Assembly (NCBI GenBank): GCA_017942035.1
Contig: JAGAVG010000043.1
Location: forward strand, 79,127 to 143,126
DNA from: a bacterium
Lineage (GTDB): Bacteria; Cyanobacteriota; Vampirovibrionia; Gastranaerophilales; Gastranaerophilaceae
Reading direction: 5' to 3'
Length of the DNA: 64,000 nt
Shown: positions 16,729 to 26,446 of the stretch, piece by piece
How positions within the stretch are numbered: the stretch's first letter is position 1
How the letters are laid out: each line of letters begins with the position of its first letter
The notes under the pieces: generated by a model
What the model was told of the DNA's origin: nothing
What the model saw: only the letters and a program-made list of their open reading frames with translations
Database searches by the model: none
Made by a program: the position numbers and the translations under genes

Positions 16729-17876
16729 ATAAGATAACGATTAAATCAAATATAAAAAATTATAATGTTGTCTTTGAAAGTGAAGATAATTTCCTGAAAG
16801 AACTTTCAAATCTTGAAAATTCAATATTTATTGTTGATGAAAATGTGTATAATTTGCACAAAGGCGGATGTTTAGATGTTCTTCCAAAAGAAAGGTTGAT
16901 TATTCTTAAAATTTCAGAGGATAAAAAAACAATTCAAACCGTGTGCGAATTATATGAAATGATAATGAAATTTGCACCGCGAAAGAATTTGAATTTAATC
17001 TCTATAGGTGGCGGGATTACTCAGGATGTAACGGGTTTTGTTGCATCAACCTTGTACCGCGGTGTTAATTGGATATTTGTTCCTACAACCCTTTTAGCTC
17101 AAGTTGACAGTTGTATCGGAGCTAAAACATCATTGAATTTTAATCATTACAAAAATCTTGTCGGAACTTTTTATCCCCCGTCAGAAATTCACATATATCC
17201 AGAGTTTCTTAGAACTCTTAGCAGAGGAGATTTTTATTCAGGTGTTGGTGAAATGGCAAAACTCCATATTATGAACGGAGAAAATGATACAAAAGCTTTT
17301 ATAGAAGATTTGCCATTGATAGACAAATGCGATTTTGATGTACTTTTAAAAAGAACACGAAATTGTTTAAATATCAAAAAATCATACATAGAAAACGATG
17401 AATTTGATACTGGACGCCGAAATTTATTGAATTACGGACACTGTTTCGGGCATGCAATAGAAAGCTCCACTGATTTTGGAATTTCACACGGTCAGGCGGT
17501 TGTACTGGGCATGATTTTAGCAAATAAATATGCAAAACAGATAGGGATTTTGTCTGCTGAAAATGAAAAATTTGTGAGAGAAAAAGTTCTTGAACCAATA
17601 TTGGTTGCGCAAATCCCTGAAATTGATGTTGAAAAAACAATAAAGGCTATGGGACAAGATAAGAAAAATCTAGGAAAAGGTCTTGCGCTTGTAATGCTGA
17701 AAGATAATTATGAACTAGTAAAAATAACAGATTTGACAGAGAAAAATGCTGGTGTGATTTTGAAGTCTTATATGAGCTCAAATTGCCAAAACCCTTGTCG
17801 TACGGATGTTTTCGGGGGGGGGGGGCTCCTAGAATACATTAAGCTTTTCCTATTTAGCGGGGTCAGATATGCATAA
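16719..17876 (+). CDS. 3-dehydroquinate-synthase-like sugar-phosphate cyclase
   Basis: 385 residues. The AroB-fold signatures are clear: GGGITQDVTGFVASTLYRG, VPTTLLAQVDSCIGAK, KNLVGTFYPP, metal Glu in GEMAKLH, LNYGHCFGHAIE and SHGQAVVLGM. The family HGE motif is HGQ here. It lies among sugar genes, not aro genes, so I infer a cyclase for a cyclitol-type or related surface sugar rather than housekeeping AroB. The conserved domain ends near residue 350; the last ~30 residues include four glycines encoded by a G12 tract (17814-17825), so their sequence depends on tract length. It overlaps the HAD gene by eight bases. Confidence 0.8.
   Translation: MCVDKITIKSNIKNYNVVFESEDNFLKELSNLENSIFIVDENVYNLHKGGCLDVLPKERLIILKISEDKKTIQTVCELYEMIMKFAPRKNLNLISIGGGITQDVTGFVASTLYRGVNWIFVPTTLLAQVDSCIGAKTSLNFNHYKNLVGTFYPPSEIHIYPEFLRTLSRGDFYSGVGEMAKLHIMNGENDTKAFIEDLPLIDKCDFDVLLKRTRNCLNIKKSYIENDEFDTGRRNLLNYGHCFGHAIESSTDFGISHGQAVVLGMILANKYAKQIGILSAENEKFVREKVLEPILVAQIPEIDVEKTIKAMGQDKKNLGKGLALVMLKDNYELVKITDLTEKNAGVILKSYMSSNCQNPCRTDVFGGGGLLEYIKLFLFSGVRYA
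17814..17825 (+). repeat. G12 homopolymer tract in the 3' end of the cyclase-like gene
   Basis: Twelve consecutive G in very A/T-rich DNA. With 12 G the frame reads on to a stop overlapping the next gene's start. With 11 G it meets TAG six bases beyond the tract; with 10 G it ends at TAA (CAT TAA) 12 bases later. This is the length and composition of phase-variable tracts of Campylobacter and similar bacteria. Confidence 0.9.
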
Positions 17877-18516
17877 TTACATTTTTGATCTCGACGGAAC
17901 AATAATTAATTCAGCGGATGAAGTGCTAAAGTGTCTAAAACAATCCTTTTTGCAGGCAGGGTATAATATTAATGAATATGAATTTTCATCAGATTTAATC
18001 GGCCCGCCTTTAAAACAAATTATAAAAAATATTGATAAAAATCTTAACGAGGAAACAAAAATAAAAGAAATAATGCAAAACTTCCGAACAATATATGATA
18101 ATGAAAAAAATGATATAAGCAGACTTTACGATGGTATTTTTGACTATTTGCAAAAGCTTAAAAGAGAGGGGAAAAAACTTTTTATAGCAACATTTAAACC
18201 GGAATTGCCAACACAAAGAATTCTAAAACAATATAAGCTTGATATGTTTGATGATGTGTATACAATAGATAAATTCGGCGTTCAAATAACAAAAACAGAA
18301 ATGATTTGTGATATAATAAATAAGTATAAGTTAGAAAGAGCAAAAACAATTATGATAGGGGATTCTTCAAGTGATATGACAGCGGCAAAAGAGGCTGGCA
18401 TAAGCTCGGTTGGAGTATTATGGGGATATGGCAGAGATAAAACAGAATTGCTTAAAAATGCGGATTTTGTCATAAATAGAATTGAAGAACTGGAACAATT
18501 AAAAATTTGTTTATAA
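17869..18516 (+). CDS. HAD-family phosphatase (phosphoglycolate-phosphatase-like)
   Basis: 215 residues. Motif I is FDLDGT, motif II an ATFKPELP segment, and motif IV MIGDSSSDMTAA, giving all catalytic Asp residues of a C1-cap HAD. It overlaps the upstream cyclase-like gene by eight bases and is probably translated by coupling to it, which makes its output potentially sensitive to the upstream G tract. Its likely job in this block is to remove a phosphate from the cyclised or aldol product; the substrate is inferred only. Confidence 0.8.
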   Translation: MHNYIFDLDGTIINSADEVLKCLKQSFLQAGYNINEYEFSSDLIGPPLKQIIKNIDKNLNEETKIKEIMQNFRTIYDNEKNDISRLYDGIFDYLQKLKREGKKLFIATFKPELPTQRILKQYKLDMFDDVYTIDKFGVQITKTEMICDIINKYKLERAKTIMIGDSSSDMTAAKEAGISSVGVLWGYGRDKTELLKNADFVINRIEELEQLKICL

Positions 18517-18531
18517 GAAAGGAAAATAAAA

Positions 18532-20325
18532 ATGGCAAAGATAAAGTTGTCTGATTATGTTATAAAACGTTTACGTGATTATTACAAAATTCCTCGAATA
18601 TATCTTATTCCTGGCGGAGGCGCAATGCATCTGAATGACAGCATCGGGCAGAATATTGATTTTGTATGTAATCATCACGAGCAGGGATGTGCTTTTGCCG
18701 CAGAAGGCCAGGCAAGATATTCAAATGAACTTGCCGTTGTTAATACAACATCCGGTCCTGGAGCATTGAATGCTGTGACTGGTGTTTTCGGACAATGGAC
18801 AGATAGTGTTCCTGTATTGTATATTTCAGGGCAGATTAAGCGTGCAACTCTTATGGCATCTTATCCGGATTTAAATATTAGACAAATCGGTGATCAGGAA
18901 GTTGATATTGTATCTGTTGTAAAATCAATTACAAAATATGCGGTTTGTGTAACAAAACCTGACGAAATAAAATATCATCTCGATAGAGCTATTTATGAAG
19001 CCTTAAATGGAAGACGCGGACCTGTTTGGCTGGATATTCCACTGGATGTTCAGGGTGGATTTATTGAAGAAGATGAGCTTATTGATTTTGTTCCGCCTGA
19101 AAAAAATCATTCAGATTTAAAAATTTCAGAAGTTATTCAAAAGTTGATAGCCGCAAAAAATCCTTTAATTGTTGCGGGTTATGGTATTAGAATTTCAGGT
19201 CAAATTGAATGTTTTAAAAAACTTGCTGCTGATTTAAAAATCCCTGTTGTTACGACATTTAATGGGGTAGATTTGATGGAAGACGATAATCCATATTATA
19301 TTGGCCGTATTGGAACAATAGGTCAGAGGGCCGGAAATTTTGCTCTACAGAATTCAGACTGCGTTCTGTTTTTAGGAACGAGAAATAATATCCGTCAGGC
19401 AAGTTATAACTGGGAAACCTTTGCGGATAAAGCTTTTAAAATTGTAGTTGATATAGACGAGGCTGAACTCAAAAAGCCTACAGTAAAACCGGACCTTGCA
19501 GTATGTGCAGACTTAGCCGAATTTTTGCCAGCTTTAGAAAAAAATATTTCAGTATTGAAAGAAAAAGATAATTCTTTATGGCTTGATTTTTGCAGAACAT
19601 TAAAGGATAAATATTCATTTAAAAATACACCTTCATACCAGCAAAAAGGAGAAATTTTAAATCCATATTACTTTGTTCATACATTGTTTGAGAATTTAGA
19701 AGAAAATGACACGGTTGTAGCAGGAAATGGCAGTGCTTGCGTTTGTGCTTTTCAGTGCGGGATAATAAAGAAAGGTACAAGATTGTTTTATAATTCCGGT
19801 AGTGCAACAATGGGATATGATCTTCCGGCTGCAATAGGTGCTTGTTTTGCAAGAGGTAAGAAACGTGTTGTTGCTCTTGCCGGTGATGGTTCGATTATGA
19901 TGAATATTCAAGAACTTCAAACAATTAAGCATCATAATTTGCCGGTGAAAATTTTTGTCATTAATAATGATGGATATATTTCAATGAAACAAACTCAGGG
20001 AAATTTCTTTAACGGACGTTTAACAGCTGCGGATAGTACTTCCGGTGTTACCTTCCCAAATTTTGTTGAACTTGCAAAAGGATTTGGCATAAAAGGTGTA
20101 AGCGTTAAGGAGCCTGAAAAACTTAATGAAACAATAAAAGAAGTTTTAGATTTTGAAGGGCCTGTGATTTGTGAAGTTTTTGTTGAAAAACATTATATAT
20201 TCGAACCTAAACTTTCATCAAGAAAATTAGAAGATGGAACCATGATATCTTCACGATTAGAGGATATGTATCCGTTTTTGGATAGAGATGAATTCAATAA
20301 AAATATGCTTATGATTTTAAAATAG
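18532..20325 (+). CDS. ThDP-dependent enzyme of the acetolactate-synthase family (YerE-like candidate)
   Basis: 597 residues with the three ThDP-enzyme domains. The catalytic Glu lies in NHHEQGCAFAAEGQA, the substrate/cofactor contact is TTSGPGALNAVTG, and the ThDP/Mg motif is AGDGSIMMNIQE...VINND. It is next to CDP-dideoxyhexose genes; in yersiniose synthesis YerE, from this family, attaches a two-carbon unit from pyruvate to a CDP-4-keto-3,6-dideoxy sugar, and that is my preferred hypothesis. Ordinary IlvB is less likely because no ilvN or ilvC is adjacent. AAGAAAGGAAA precedes the ATG. Confidence 0.8.
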   Translation: MAKIKLSDYVIKRLRDYYKIPRIYLIPGGGAMHLNDSIGQNIDFVCNHHEQGCAFAAEGQARYSNELAVVNTTSGPGALNAVTGVFGQWTDSVPVLYISGQIKRATLMASYPDLNIRQIGDQEVDIVSVVKSITKYAVCVTKPDEIKYHLDRAIYEALNGRRGPVWLDIPLDVQGGFIEEDELIDFVPPEKNHSDLKISEVIQKLIAAKNPLIVAGYGIRISGQIECFKKLAADLKIPVVTTFNGVDLMEDDNPYYIGRIGTIGQRAGNFALQNSDCVLFLGTRNNIRQASYNWETFADKAFKIVVDIDEAELKKPTVKPDLAVCADLAEFLPALEKNISVLKEKDNSLWLDFCRTLKDKYSFKNTPSYQQKGEILNPYYFVHTLFENLEENDTVVAGNGSACVCAFQCGIIKKGTRLFYNSGSATMGYDLPAAIGACFARGKKRVVALAGDGSIMMNIQELQTIKHHNLPVKIFVINNDGYISMKQTQGNFFNGRLTAADSTSGVTFPNFVELAKGFGIKGVSVKEPEKLNETIKEVLDFEGPVICEVFVEKHYIFEPKLSSRKLEDGTMISSRLEDMYPFLDRDEFNKNMLMILK

Positions 20326-20333
20326 TGAGTGAT

Positions 20334-20368
20334 AAAAAGAGGGATTAAATAATTGATCCCTCTTTTTT
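20334..20368 (+). terminator. Rho-independent terminator ending the sugar cluster
   Basis: AAAAAGAGGGAT and ATCCCTCTTTTTT form a strong stem followed by T-rich sequence immediately after the ThDP-enzyme gene. It marks the likely end of the 8317-20325 operon. Confidence 0.85.
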
Positions 20369-20416
20369 GAATTCGATTTTTCCTGTCTGTTCATTCATTT
20401 TGTTTCCTTTTTGACT

Positions 20417-21202
20417 TTATAATAAGTTTGTCAAACTAAGCCACAGGCTTTTAAAAAATGATACTTTACCCCATGGATTAAAATAAATACTTTCAGTTAA
20501 ACCGTTTTCGTCACGTGATACAACACTTTCTCTGGAACCGTTGAAAGCATAAAAGTTTGTAGTTTTTGTACGAGTTTGTCTTTCTTGTACCGCTTTACAT
20601 CCGGCTTTTTTGTTCATTGAGACCATAAAAGATATGTCTGTATTGGCAGAATCGAAAAATTTGATCTCTATATCATTTGGAGCTTTTTTTGAGTTTGTTA
20701 ATTTGTTGATTAGTCCCTGCCGTCCCATTGAAGAGATTTTCATAACTGGAATGCCACCTTTTTTTGCCAGTACCAGTGAATGTAAATTAGCCTTTTCTAT
20801 TAACTTTCTTGCATCTTGAGAAGGTTTTGGGTTCCGTAAATCTCCAAGAAGTGCATAAAATCCTTTTTTTTCGTATAGGTTATGCAAAGTTAAAAAATCT
20901 TCACTTTTTGTTATAGTTTCATCATTTTGTATTGATGTAATCAGCTTTTTAAAACAATTTCCAACCTCAGATTCTTTACGTAGATTTTTTAAAATTGCGG
21001 ACAAAATTAATTTCGGATATTTTTCACATTGCTGGCTGGTGCCGGTGAAATTTACCCTATCAAACTGTGGGCTGAATGTTTTTGGTGTTGTAGTTTTTTG
21101 TGTTGTTGAGGATATGTTGTGATTTTCATATCTGCTTTTAATTTTTGGGGTGATAGTTAATGACAATTGATTACTCCTTTTATTATATGCCAAGTTTATC
21201 AT
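20417..21202 (-). CDS. Hypothetical protein, 261 aa
   Basis: I do not recognise a family. It is Lys/Thr/Ser-rich at the N-terminus with a disordered-looking stretch (about residues 20-45), a short VNFTGT motif near residue 50, and a mixed helical/strand remainder ending in FFKSLWLSLTNLL. There is no signal peptide. It is the only minus-strand gene between the two sugar-related blocks and is flanked on its 3' side by the cluster terminator. Short FxG-type motifs after a disordered N-terminus are, from memory, frequent in unstudied proteins of this lineage. Confidence 0.65.
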   Translation of the reverse strand: MINLAYNKRSNQLSLTITPKIKSRYENHNISSTTQKTTTPKTFSPQFDRVNFTGTSQQCEKYPKLILSAILKNLRKESEVGNCFKKLITSIQNDETITKSEDFLTLHNLYEKKGFYALLGDLRNPKPSQDARKLIEKANLHSLVLAKKGGIPVMKISSMGRQGLINKLTNSKKAPNDIEIKFFDSANTDISFMVSMNKKAGCKAVQERQTRTKTTNFYAFNGSRESVVSRDENGLTESIYFNPWGKVSFFKSLWLSLTNLL

Positions 21203-21369
21203 GTGTTTTTTTTATGTCAATTAAATGGTAATGTTTTTATTTTATTTTGATAAGTATCTTAATAAATTGCCTGAATTGTATATATAATTGTTTGTTTCTG
21301 CTATCATAAAATAAATTGTATTTAATTAAATATTTTTATTATGTACTAATATTTAACTGGAGGGATAAA

Positions 21370-22974
21370 TTGGGTTCGCATAAGAAGGATAGTGTGTTAA
21401 ATGGTGATAATAATGCTAAATTAGAGATTTTTGCAAAGACTTCAAAATATGTTAGAAAATATAATAATATCGCAGTTATTTATTTCAAACTTCTTATTTC
21501 TCTTATTATAAATATTTTTCATGTCCCTGTTTATTTTGGAAAAGAAAAAGTCCAACCGTTAGATAAAAAGTTCTTAAGGATAGCAGTCCGTATGGATGGC
21601 GGATTGGGGGATATGCTAGTTTATTCGGTTTGGATTAAGGAATTTTCTAAAATTGTTGGGGGTGATTTCTTAATTGATGTTTTTGGACATAAAAATTCTC
21701 AAATTTCTTATGCAGTATCTAAAGATAATACTTATGTAAATAAAGTATATGATCGCCGCCTGTTGTCCGATAATCTTAAAAAATATGATATAGCAATTAC
21801 TTTTAGACGTTTCCCGCTGCTGCTTTGGGCAAATTTAAAAAGAGTGAAAAAGTTTTCGCCTAATTTATTGAATTTTTTAGAACAGTATAATCGCTTTAAG
21901 AATGATTATGCAAAGTTCTTTTATTTTAATTCTTCTGCCGATACACAAGTTGATTTGTATACTATATGCCGCGGCGAAAAGAGAATTCAGCAGCCGGATA
22001 TAAATAATTTGCTTGGTATTTCTGAAGCAACAAAATATTATCTTCATCTTGATGAGGATGCCTTTGATGTGTTAAAGAAAAATGGTTTGAATAACCAAAA
22101 GTACATAACCGTGACACGCTCTGTTGAGCTTACCCAGAAGCATAAAGCAAATATCAGGTTGTGGCCGTTGGAATATTATGAAAGTCTTATCGTTAAATTG
22201 AAACAACGTTATCCGGATGTAAAAATTGTTCAACTTGGTGCTGACAGATGTGAAAGTATAAAAGGTGTAGATGTTGATTTATTAGGCAAAACCACGCTGG
22301 AAGAGGTTAAGGTTCTTTTGAAATATTCGCTTTTGCATATTGATGGTGAATGCGGAATGGTGCATGCAAAACATTTTCTAGGCGGTAAATCTGCGGTATT
22401 TTTCGGACAAACGGCCATTGAGTATTTGGGATATGATAATAATATCAATTTAAAAAGCGATGCTTGTCCGCATTGGTGTGAATGGATTGCGGATGATTGG
22501 CAAACTCATTGCATCAGAGGATTTGAAGTTCCGCCTTGTATGACAGAGTTGAAACCGAAATATGCGTTTGAGAATATTGTTCCTTATCTTGATAAAGTTG
22601 TGAATAGACTAGAAAAAAACATTGAGATTGTCAAGATTGAGGATGTCGATACATTCTTAGCGGAAAAGAATTTGAAAAATTTAAAAGTAATGTTTTACGG
22701 AATGGAATTTTACAATTTGGCAAAAGAGCTTTGCGCATCAAATTCTGTTACCTTGTACGATTCAAAGCTTAAAAATAAGGATATAAATGAAGCTAAGGCA
22801 CTTGGAATAGAGTTGGATTATGGCGATATCTATAATATTCCGGATGTTGAGGGAACTTTTGATGTTGTTTGTGTATCATCAGAAAGACAATTCAACAATG
22901 AATTTATGATGAAGGAGCTTAAAAGAGTTTCTAAAAAAATGATTTTGATAGTGGGAGAAAAACATGAATATTGA
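21370..22974 (+). CDS. Glycosyltransferase family 9-like protein with C-terminal Rossmann-like extension
   Basis: About 534 residues starting at TTG 21370, chosen because GGAGGG lies five bases upstream; a TTG at 21316 is less likely. RMDGGLGDMLVYSVWIKEF and later LHIDGECGMVHAKHFLG resemble heptosyltransferase (GT9) GT-B domains that use nucleotide-activated heptose for LPS cores. The last ~110 residues (LKVMFYGMEFYNLAKEL to the end) look like a Rossmann or methyltransferase-like domain without an evident SAM motif. It starts a four-gene plus-strand block. Confidence 0.7.
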   Translation: MGSHKKDSVLNGDNNAKLEIFAKTSKYVRKYNNIAVIYFKLLISLIINIFHVPVYFGKEKVQPLDKKFLRIAVRMDGGLGDMLVYSVWIKEFSKIVGGDFLIDVFGHKNSQISYAVSKDNTYVNKVYDRRLLSDNLKKYDIAITFRRFPLLLWANLKRVKKFSPNLLNFLEQYNRFKNDYAKFFYFNSSADTQVDLYTICRGEKRIQQPDINNLLGISEATKYYLHLDEDAFDVLKKNGLNNQKYITVTRSVELTQKHKANIRLWPLEYYESLIVKLKQRYPDVKIVQLGADRCESIKGVDVDLLGKTTLEEVKVLLKYSLLHIDGECGMVHAKHFLGGKSAVFFGQTAIEYLGYDNNINLKSDACPHWCEWIADDWQTHCIRGFEVPPCMTELKPKYAFENIVPYLDKVVNRLEKNIEIVKIEDVDTFLAEKNLKNLKVMFYGMEFYNLAKELCASNSVTLYDSKLKNKDINEAKALGIELDYGDIYNIPDVEGTFDVVCVSSERQFNNEFMMKELKRVSKKMILIVGEKHEY

Positions 22975-24220
22975 TGCTTATTTTGCTGATTTAGTTTCTA
23001 AATTTGACAACTATAAAGAGAGATATAAAAATCCAAAGACAGTGGCTTCGAAATTGCTTTATTATGGTTTGAAAAAAATCCCTAAACTTGATAGTAAAAA
23101 AAGTATCTCAAATACCTGGTATAAGGTTAGAGAACCTTTTAATAGCGATGATAATATTGATTATACACTAAAATCCGGTTGGAATATTCCTGATGTAAAT
23201 CTAAAAGATATTGGAGAACACCTGTATTTCTCAATTGATAGAGCTTTGAAAATGAAACCGGATTTAAAAGGTGTTTGGCTAGTCTTTTTTATGGGGATAG
23301 GTGATTATTTTAACGCTTCCGGATTTATTGAGCAGTTAAAAAATACTTATCCTGAGCTTGAATTTAATGCGTTTGTGTCGAAGAATTTTGATGGAAACAA
23401 TTCACCTTTAGTTGGAGAAATTTTAAAAACAAATCCAAATATTTCTAGAATTGAATTTTTTGACGGAAAACCTAATGCAATAAATTGGCGTAACTATGAT
23501 TATACAGAATGTTACAGCAAAATTCCGGATGATTATATTCTTATTCCGGTTGTGTACGAATATAACTCTTACACGAGTAGCCGGCACAAATCTTTGTGTG
23601 AAACTTTTGGCTTAGAAGTGCCGGTTAATATTCCATTGCCAAAAGTTTATCCGAGTTCTATCTCAACTGACTTGGAGGAGTTTTGTTCTTCTATAAAAAA
23701 TTCCTGTAATTGTTCAAAAGGTGTAGTATTCTTACAAATGTCTTGCCGAAGCTGTGCTTGTACCTATTCGTATGCTGAAGAGCTTCTGAATAAACTTTTA
23801 GATGATAATTATACCGTTATATCAGTTGATAAATACTCGGTAAAACATAAAAATTATTTTGAAATTGATACTAAAAAATTTAGTATCAATGACTCTGTTC
23901 AGCTTTTATCCCAAATAAAAACTTATTGTAATACATATTGCATAACAATGAATAGCTGTTTCTGGGCAATATCAGCTGCACTCAATATTCCGAATTTAGG
24001 TATGCAGTTCAAACATAATCCGTCAATGATAAGTGAATATTTCCCTAATATATTTGTAATATCAGATAGGTTGATTGGCTTTATTAGTTGTTTTAATCAG
24101 TATATAGCAAGCCGTTCGGATTATGAGGTAACAAATACGGGAAATTATGATTTATATCTTTACAAGTCTGAATTTGTATATTCCTGTTTTAAATCAATGA
24201 TAGAAAGGGTATCTCAATAA
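22964..24220 (+). CDS. GT9/GT-B-like glycosyltransferase-type protein
   Basis: 418 residues, overlapping the previous gene by 11 bases. GVWLVFFMGIGDYFNASGFIEQL is the start of a GT-B-like N-domain, and the C-half (FLQMSCRSCACTYSYAEELL, CITMNSCFWAISAALNIPNLGMQ) has the layout of heptosyltransferase nucleotide-binding domains. Similarity is structural rather than motif-level, so the assignment is moderate. Its place between other glycosyltransferases supports a role in surface-glycan assembly. Confidence 0.55.
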   Translation: MNIDAYFADLVSKFDNYKERYKNPKTVASKLLYYGLKKIPKLDSKKSISNTWYKVREPFNSDDNIDYTLKSGWNIPDVNLKDIGEHLYFSIDRALKMKPDLKGVWLVFFMGIGDYFNASGFIEQLKNTYPELEFNAFVSKNFDGNNSPLVGEILKTNPNISRIEFFDGKPNAINWRNYDYTECYSKIPDDYILIPVVYEYNSYTSSRHKSLCETFGLEVPVNIPLPKVYPSSISTDLEEFCSSIKNSCNCSKGVVFLQMSCRSCACTYSYAEELLNKLLDDNYTVISVDKYSVKHKNYFEIDTKKFSINDSVQLLSQIKTYCNTYCITMNSCFWAISAALNIPNLGMQFKHNPSMISEYFPNIFVISDRLIGFISCFNQYIASRSDYEVTNTGNYDLYLYKSEFVYSCFKSMIERVSQ

Positions 24221-24221
24221 T

Positions 24222-25523
24222 ATGAAACAAAAACTGAACATATTATTTTATGCTGATGTTTTGTGCTATGGTTTAGAGCCGAATGCCTATAGGAGCGGTG
24301 TATTTTTTGTTGCGCTAAATATATTGAAATGTCTTGCAGAAAAAGATTTTATAAAAATTACTTTTGATACTAGTTATTCAAATTTTGATAAGTTGCGTAA
24401 GTTTTTGGAAATTTATTTTCCGGATAAGTGTTTTAATATTGTAGATTTAAATTGTTCTGATAGTTATATCAGCAAGTTGTATTTAGATTTGAAAAATGCG
24501 AAGTCAAGAGCAAAAAAAGAGAAAAAAAATGTAAAGAAATTCTTTTATCAAGTATTATTGTGGTGCATTTATTTGATTCACGGAGTGGATTATATTTGCG
24601 CTTGCATGCGTTATTCTAAACTTTATGATGCGTATTTTACACCGGCATATAATATGTCGAAAACTGTTAGAAAATGTACCGGAATAAAGAAATTTGTGTT
24701 TTTGCATGATTTTATACCGTTTATTTTGCCGGATTTACATCCGGATTCAGGTAAAGACAGCTGGTTTAATAAGATGGTAAGAGGACTTTCTCCTGATTGG
24801 TATTATTTTACAAATTCAGAATGTACACGGAATGATTGTTTGAAATATTGCCCGCAGATTGATAAAAATAAGATTTTTACTGCTTTGTTAGCTTGTGATG
24901 AACATTTCAAGCCGGCTGATGATAAAATGCAGCAATATGTAAAAAATAAATATAATATTCCTATGGATAAAAAGTATGTATTTAGTTTATGTACTCTTGA
25001 ACCTCGGAAAAATTTGATAAGAGCGGTTAAAACTTTTGTCGAATTTATTAAGAAAGATAATATTGATGATATGGTGTTTGTTCTTGGCGGAGGACATTGG
25101 GATATGTTTATTGACAAGTTAAATTCAGAAATTGAAGATTTAGGAGATTATAAAGATAAGATTATAAAAGCCGGTTATATAGAAGATGAAGATTTGCCGG
25201 CATTGTATTCAGGGGCTCATTGGGTTGTTTATACTTCTGTATATGAAGGTTTTGGACTTCCGCCTTTAGAGGCTATGGCTTCGGGATGCCCGGTTATCAC
25301 TTCAAATAATTCTTCTTTGCCGGAGGTTGTCGGGGATGCCGGTTTGACGGTTAATCCATATAGTGATGAAGAACATATTATGGCCTATGAAAAATATTAT
25401 TATGATTCTAATTTGAGACAGGAAAATAAAATTAAAGGTTTAGAAAGAGCTAAGCTATTTTCATGGCAAAAATGTACAGATATAATAGTTAATCAAATGT
25501 TTAATGCTGTGTCAAAGGAGTAG
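24222..25523 (+). CDS. Glycosyltransferase family 4 (GT-B)
   Basis: 433 residues. The family 4 donor domain is clear: [45 protein letters not shown] and [16 protein letters not shown], including the E-x7-E signature. [19 protein letters not shown] is typical of mannosyltransferase-like acceptor domains. It begins one base after the preceding stop, so the block is tightly coupled. Donor and acceptor sugars cannot be read from sequence. Confidence 0.9.
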   Translation: MKQKLNILFYADVLCYGLEPNAYRSGVFFVALNILKCLAEKDFIKITFDTSYSNFDKLRKFLEIYFPDKCFNIVDLNCSDSYISKLYLDLKNAKSRAKKEKKNVKKFFYQVLLWCIYLIHGVDYICACMRYSKLYDAYFTPAYNMSKTVRKCTGIKKFVFLHDFIPFILPDLHPDSGKDSWFNKMVRGLSPDWYYFTNSECTRNDCLKYCPQIDKNKIFTALLACDEHFKPADDKMQQYVKNKYNIPMDKKYVFSLCTLEPRKNLIRAVKTFVEFIKKDNIDDMVFVLGGGHWDMFIDKLNSEIEDLGDYKDKIIKAGYIEDEDLPALYSGAHWVVYTSVYEGFGLPPLEAMASGCPVITSNNSSLPEVVGDAGLTVNPYSDEEHIMAYEKYYYDSNLRQENKIKGLERAKLFSWQKCTDIIVNQMFNAVSKE

Positions 25524-25526
25524 ATT

Positions 25527-26438
25527 ATGAAAGTAAAGAGCAGAAAAAGAATAATAAAGTTTTTTTGTAATTTGATTCCGATAACAAGTTTGAGACGTAA
25601 AATAAGAAAGCGTCTTGAGCGAGTCGAAATGGTGTTTCCTTATAAACTGAAACCTCACTTTAATAATGTGGAAAATCCAGTGATTTCGATTATTATGCCG
25701 GTGTATAACCAGTATAAGGTTACGTATGAATGTTTGAAATCAATTGCTTATTATATGCCAGAAGTGTCTTTTGAAATTATAATTGCTGATGATGGTTCAA
25801 CTGACGAAACCGTCAATATGGAAAAAAATGTTCCCGGAGTTAAGGTTGTAAAAACTTCAGGTGGATTAGGATTTTTAAAGAATGTTCAAAACGCTGTTCC
25901 TTACGCAAAAGGAAAATATATTTTTCTTATGAATAATGATATGATGGTTACAGAAAACTGGCTGGATTCTTCTTATAATTTAATTAGTGAAGATGAAACA
26001 ATAGGTATTGTCGGAAGTTTAAATCTGGGGCCGGATGGTGATGTTCAGGAATATGGTGCATCTATTAGTGATACCGGAAATGCTTACATGAATTGTATGC
26101 ATAAAAAGAAATTTAATATTGACGATTTAAAACCCGTAGAGTGTGATTATTGTTCCGGATGTTCAATTTTATTTTTAAAGTCAGATTGGGATAATTTGAA
26201 TGGATTTGATGAAAAATTTTCACCTGCATATTATGAGGATACGGATTTTAATTTTAGAGTAAGATATGTTTTAAATAAAAAAGTTATCTGTGACCCGAAA
26301 TCAAGAATTTATCATTATCGAAACATGACATATTCGGAAAATGCATCAATACTAAGCGAGAAAAATCGCGCTTATTTCTTGCAAAAATGGGGAAAACAAC
26401 TTGAAGAACTAAACGAAGGAAGAACATTTAATTTTTAG
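25527..26438 (+). CDS. Glycosyltransferase family 2
   Basis: 303 residues. After a basic N-terminus (about 1-50) a GT-A domain starts at PVISIIMPVYNQYKVT, with IIIADDGSTDE, the metal motif FLMNNDMMV and the acceptor-site ED in YYEDTDFNFRVRY. These are the standard rhamnosyl/galactosyltransferase-like GT2 signatures. It ends the second glycosyltransferase block, converging with the M48 protease gene eight bases away. Confidence 0.9.
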   Translation: MKVKSRKRIIKFFCNLIPITSLRRKIRKRLERVEMVFPYKLKPHFNNVENPVISIIMPVYNQYKVTYECLKSIAYYMPEVSFEIIIADDGSTDETVNMEKNVPGVKVVKTSGGLGFLKNVQNAVPYAKGKYIFLMNNDMMVTENWLDSSYNLISEDETIGIVGSLNLGPDGDVQEYGASISDTGNAYMNCMHKKKFNIDDLKPVECDYCSGCSILFLKSDWDNLNGFDEKFSPAYYEDTDFNFRVRYVLNKKVICDPKSRIYHYRNMTYSENASILSEKNRAYFLQKWGKQLEELNEGRTFNF

Positions 26439-26446
26439 CAGGGTAA

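Noticed and set aside
18532..20325. Housekeeping acetolactate synthase (ilvB)
   Set aside because: No ilvN/ilvC neighbours; position at the end of a nucleotide-sugar operon argues for a sugar-modifying ThDP enzyme, though the family alone cannot exclude it.
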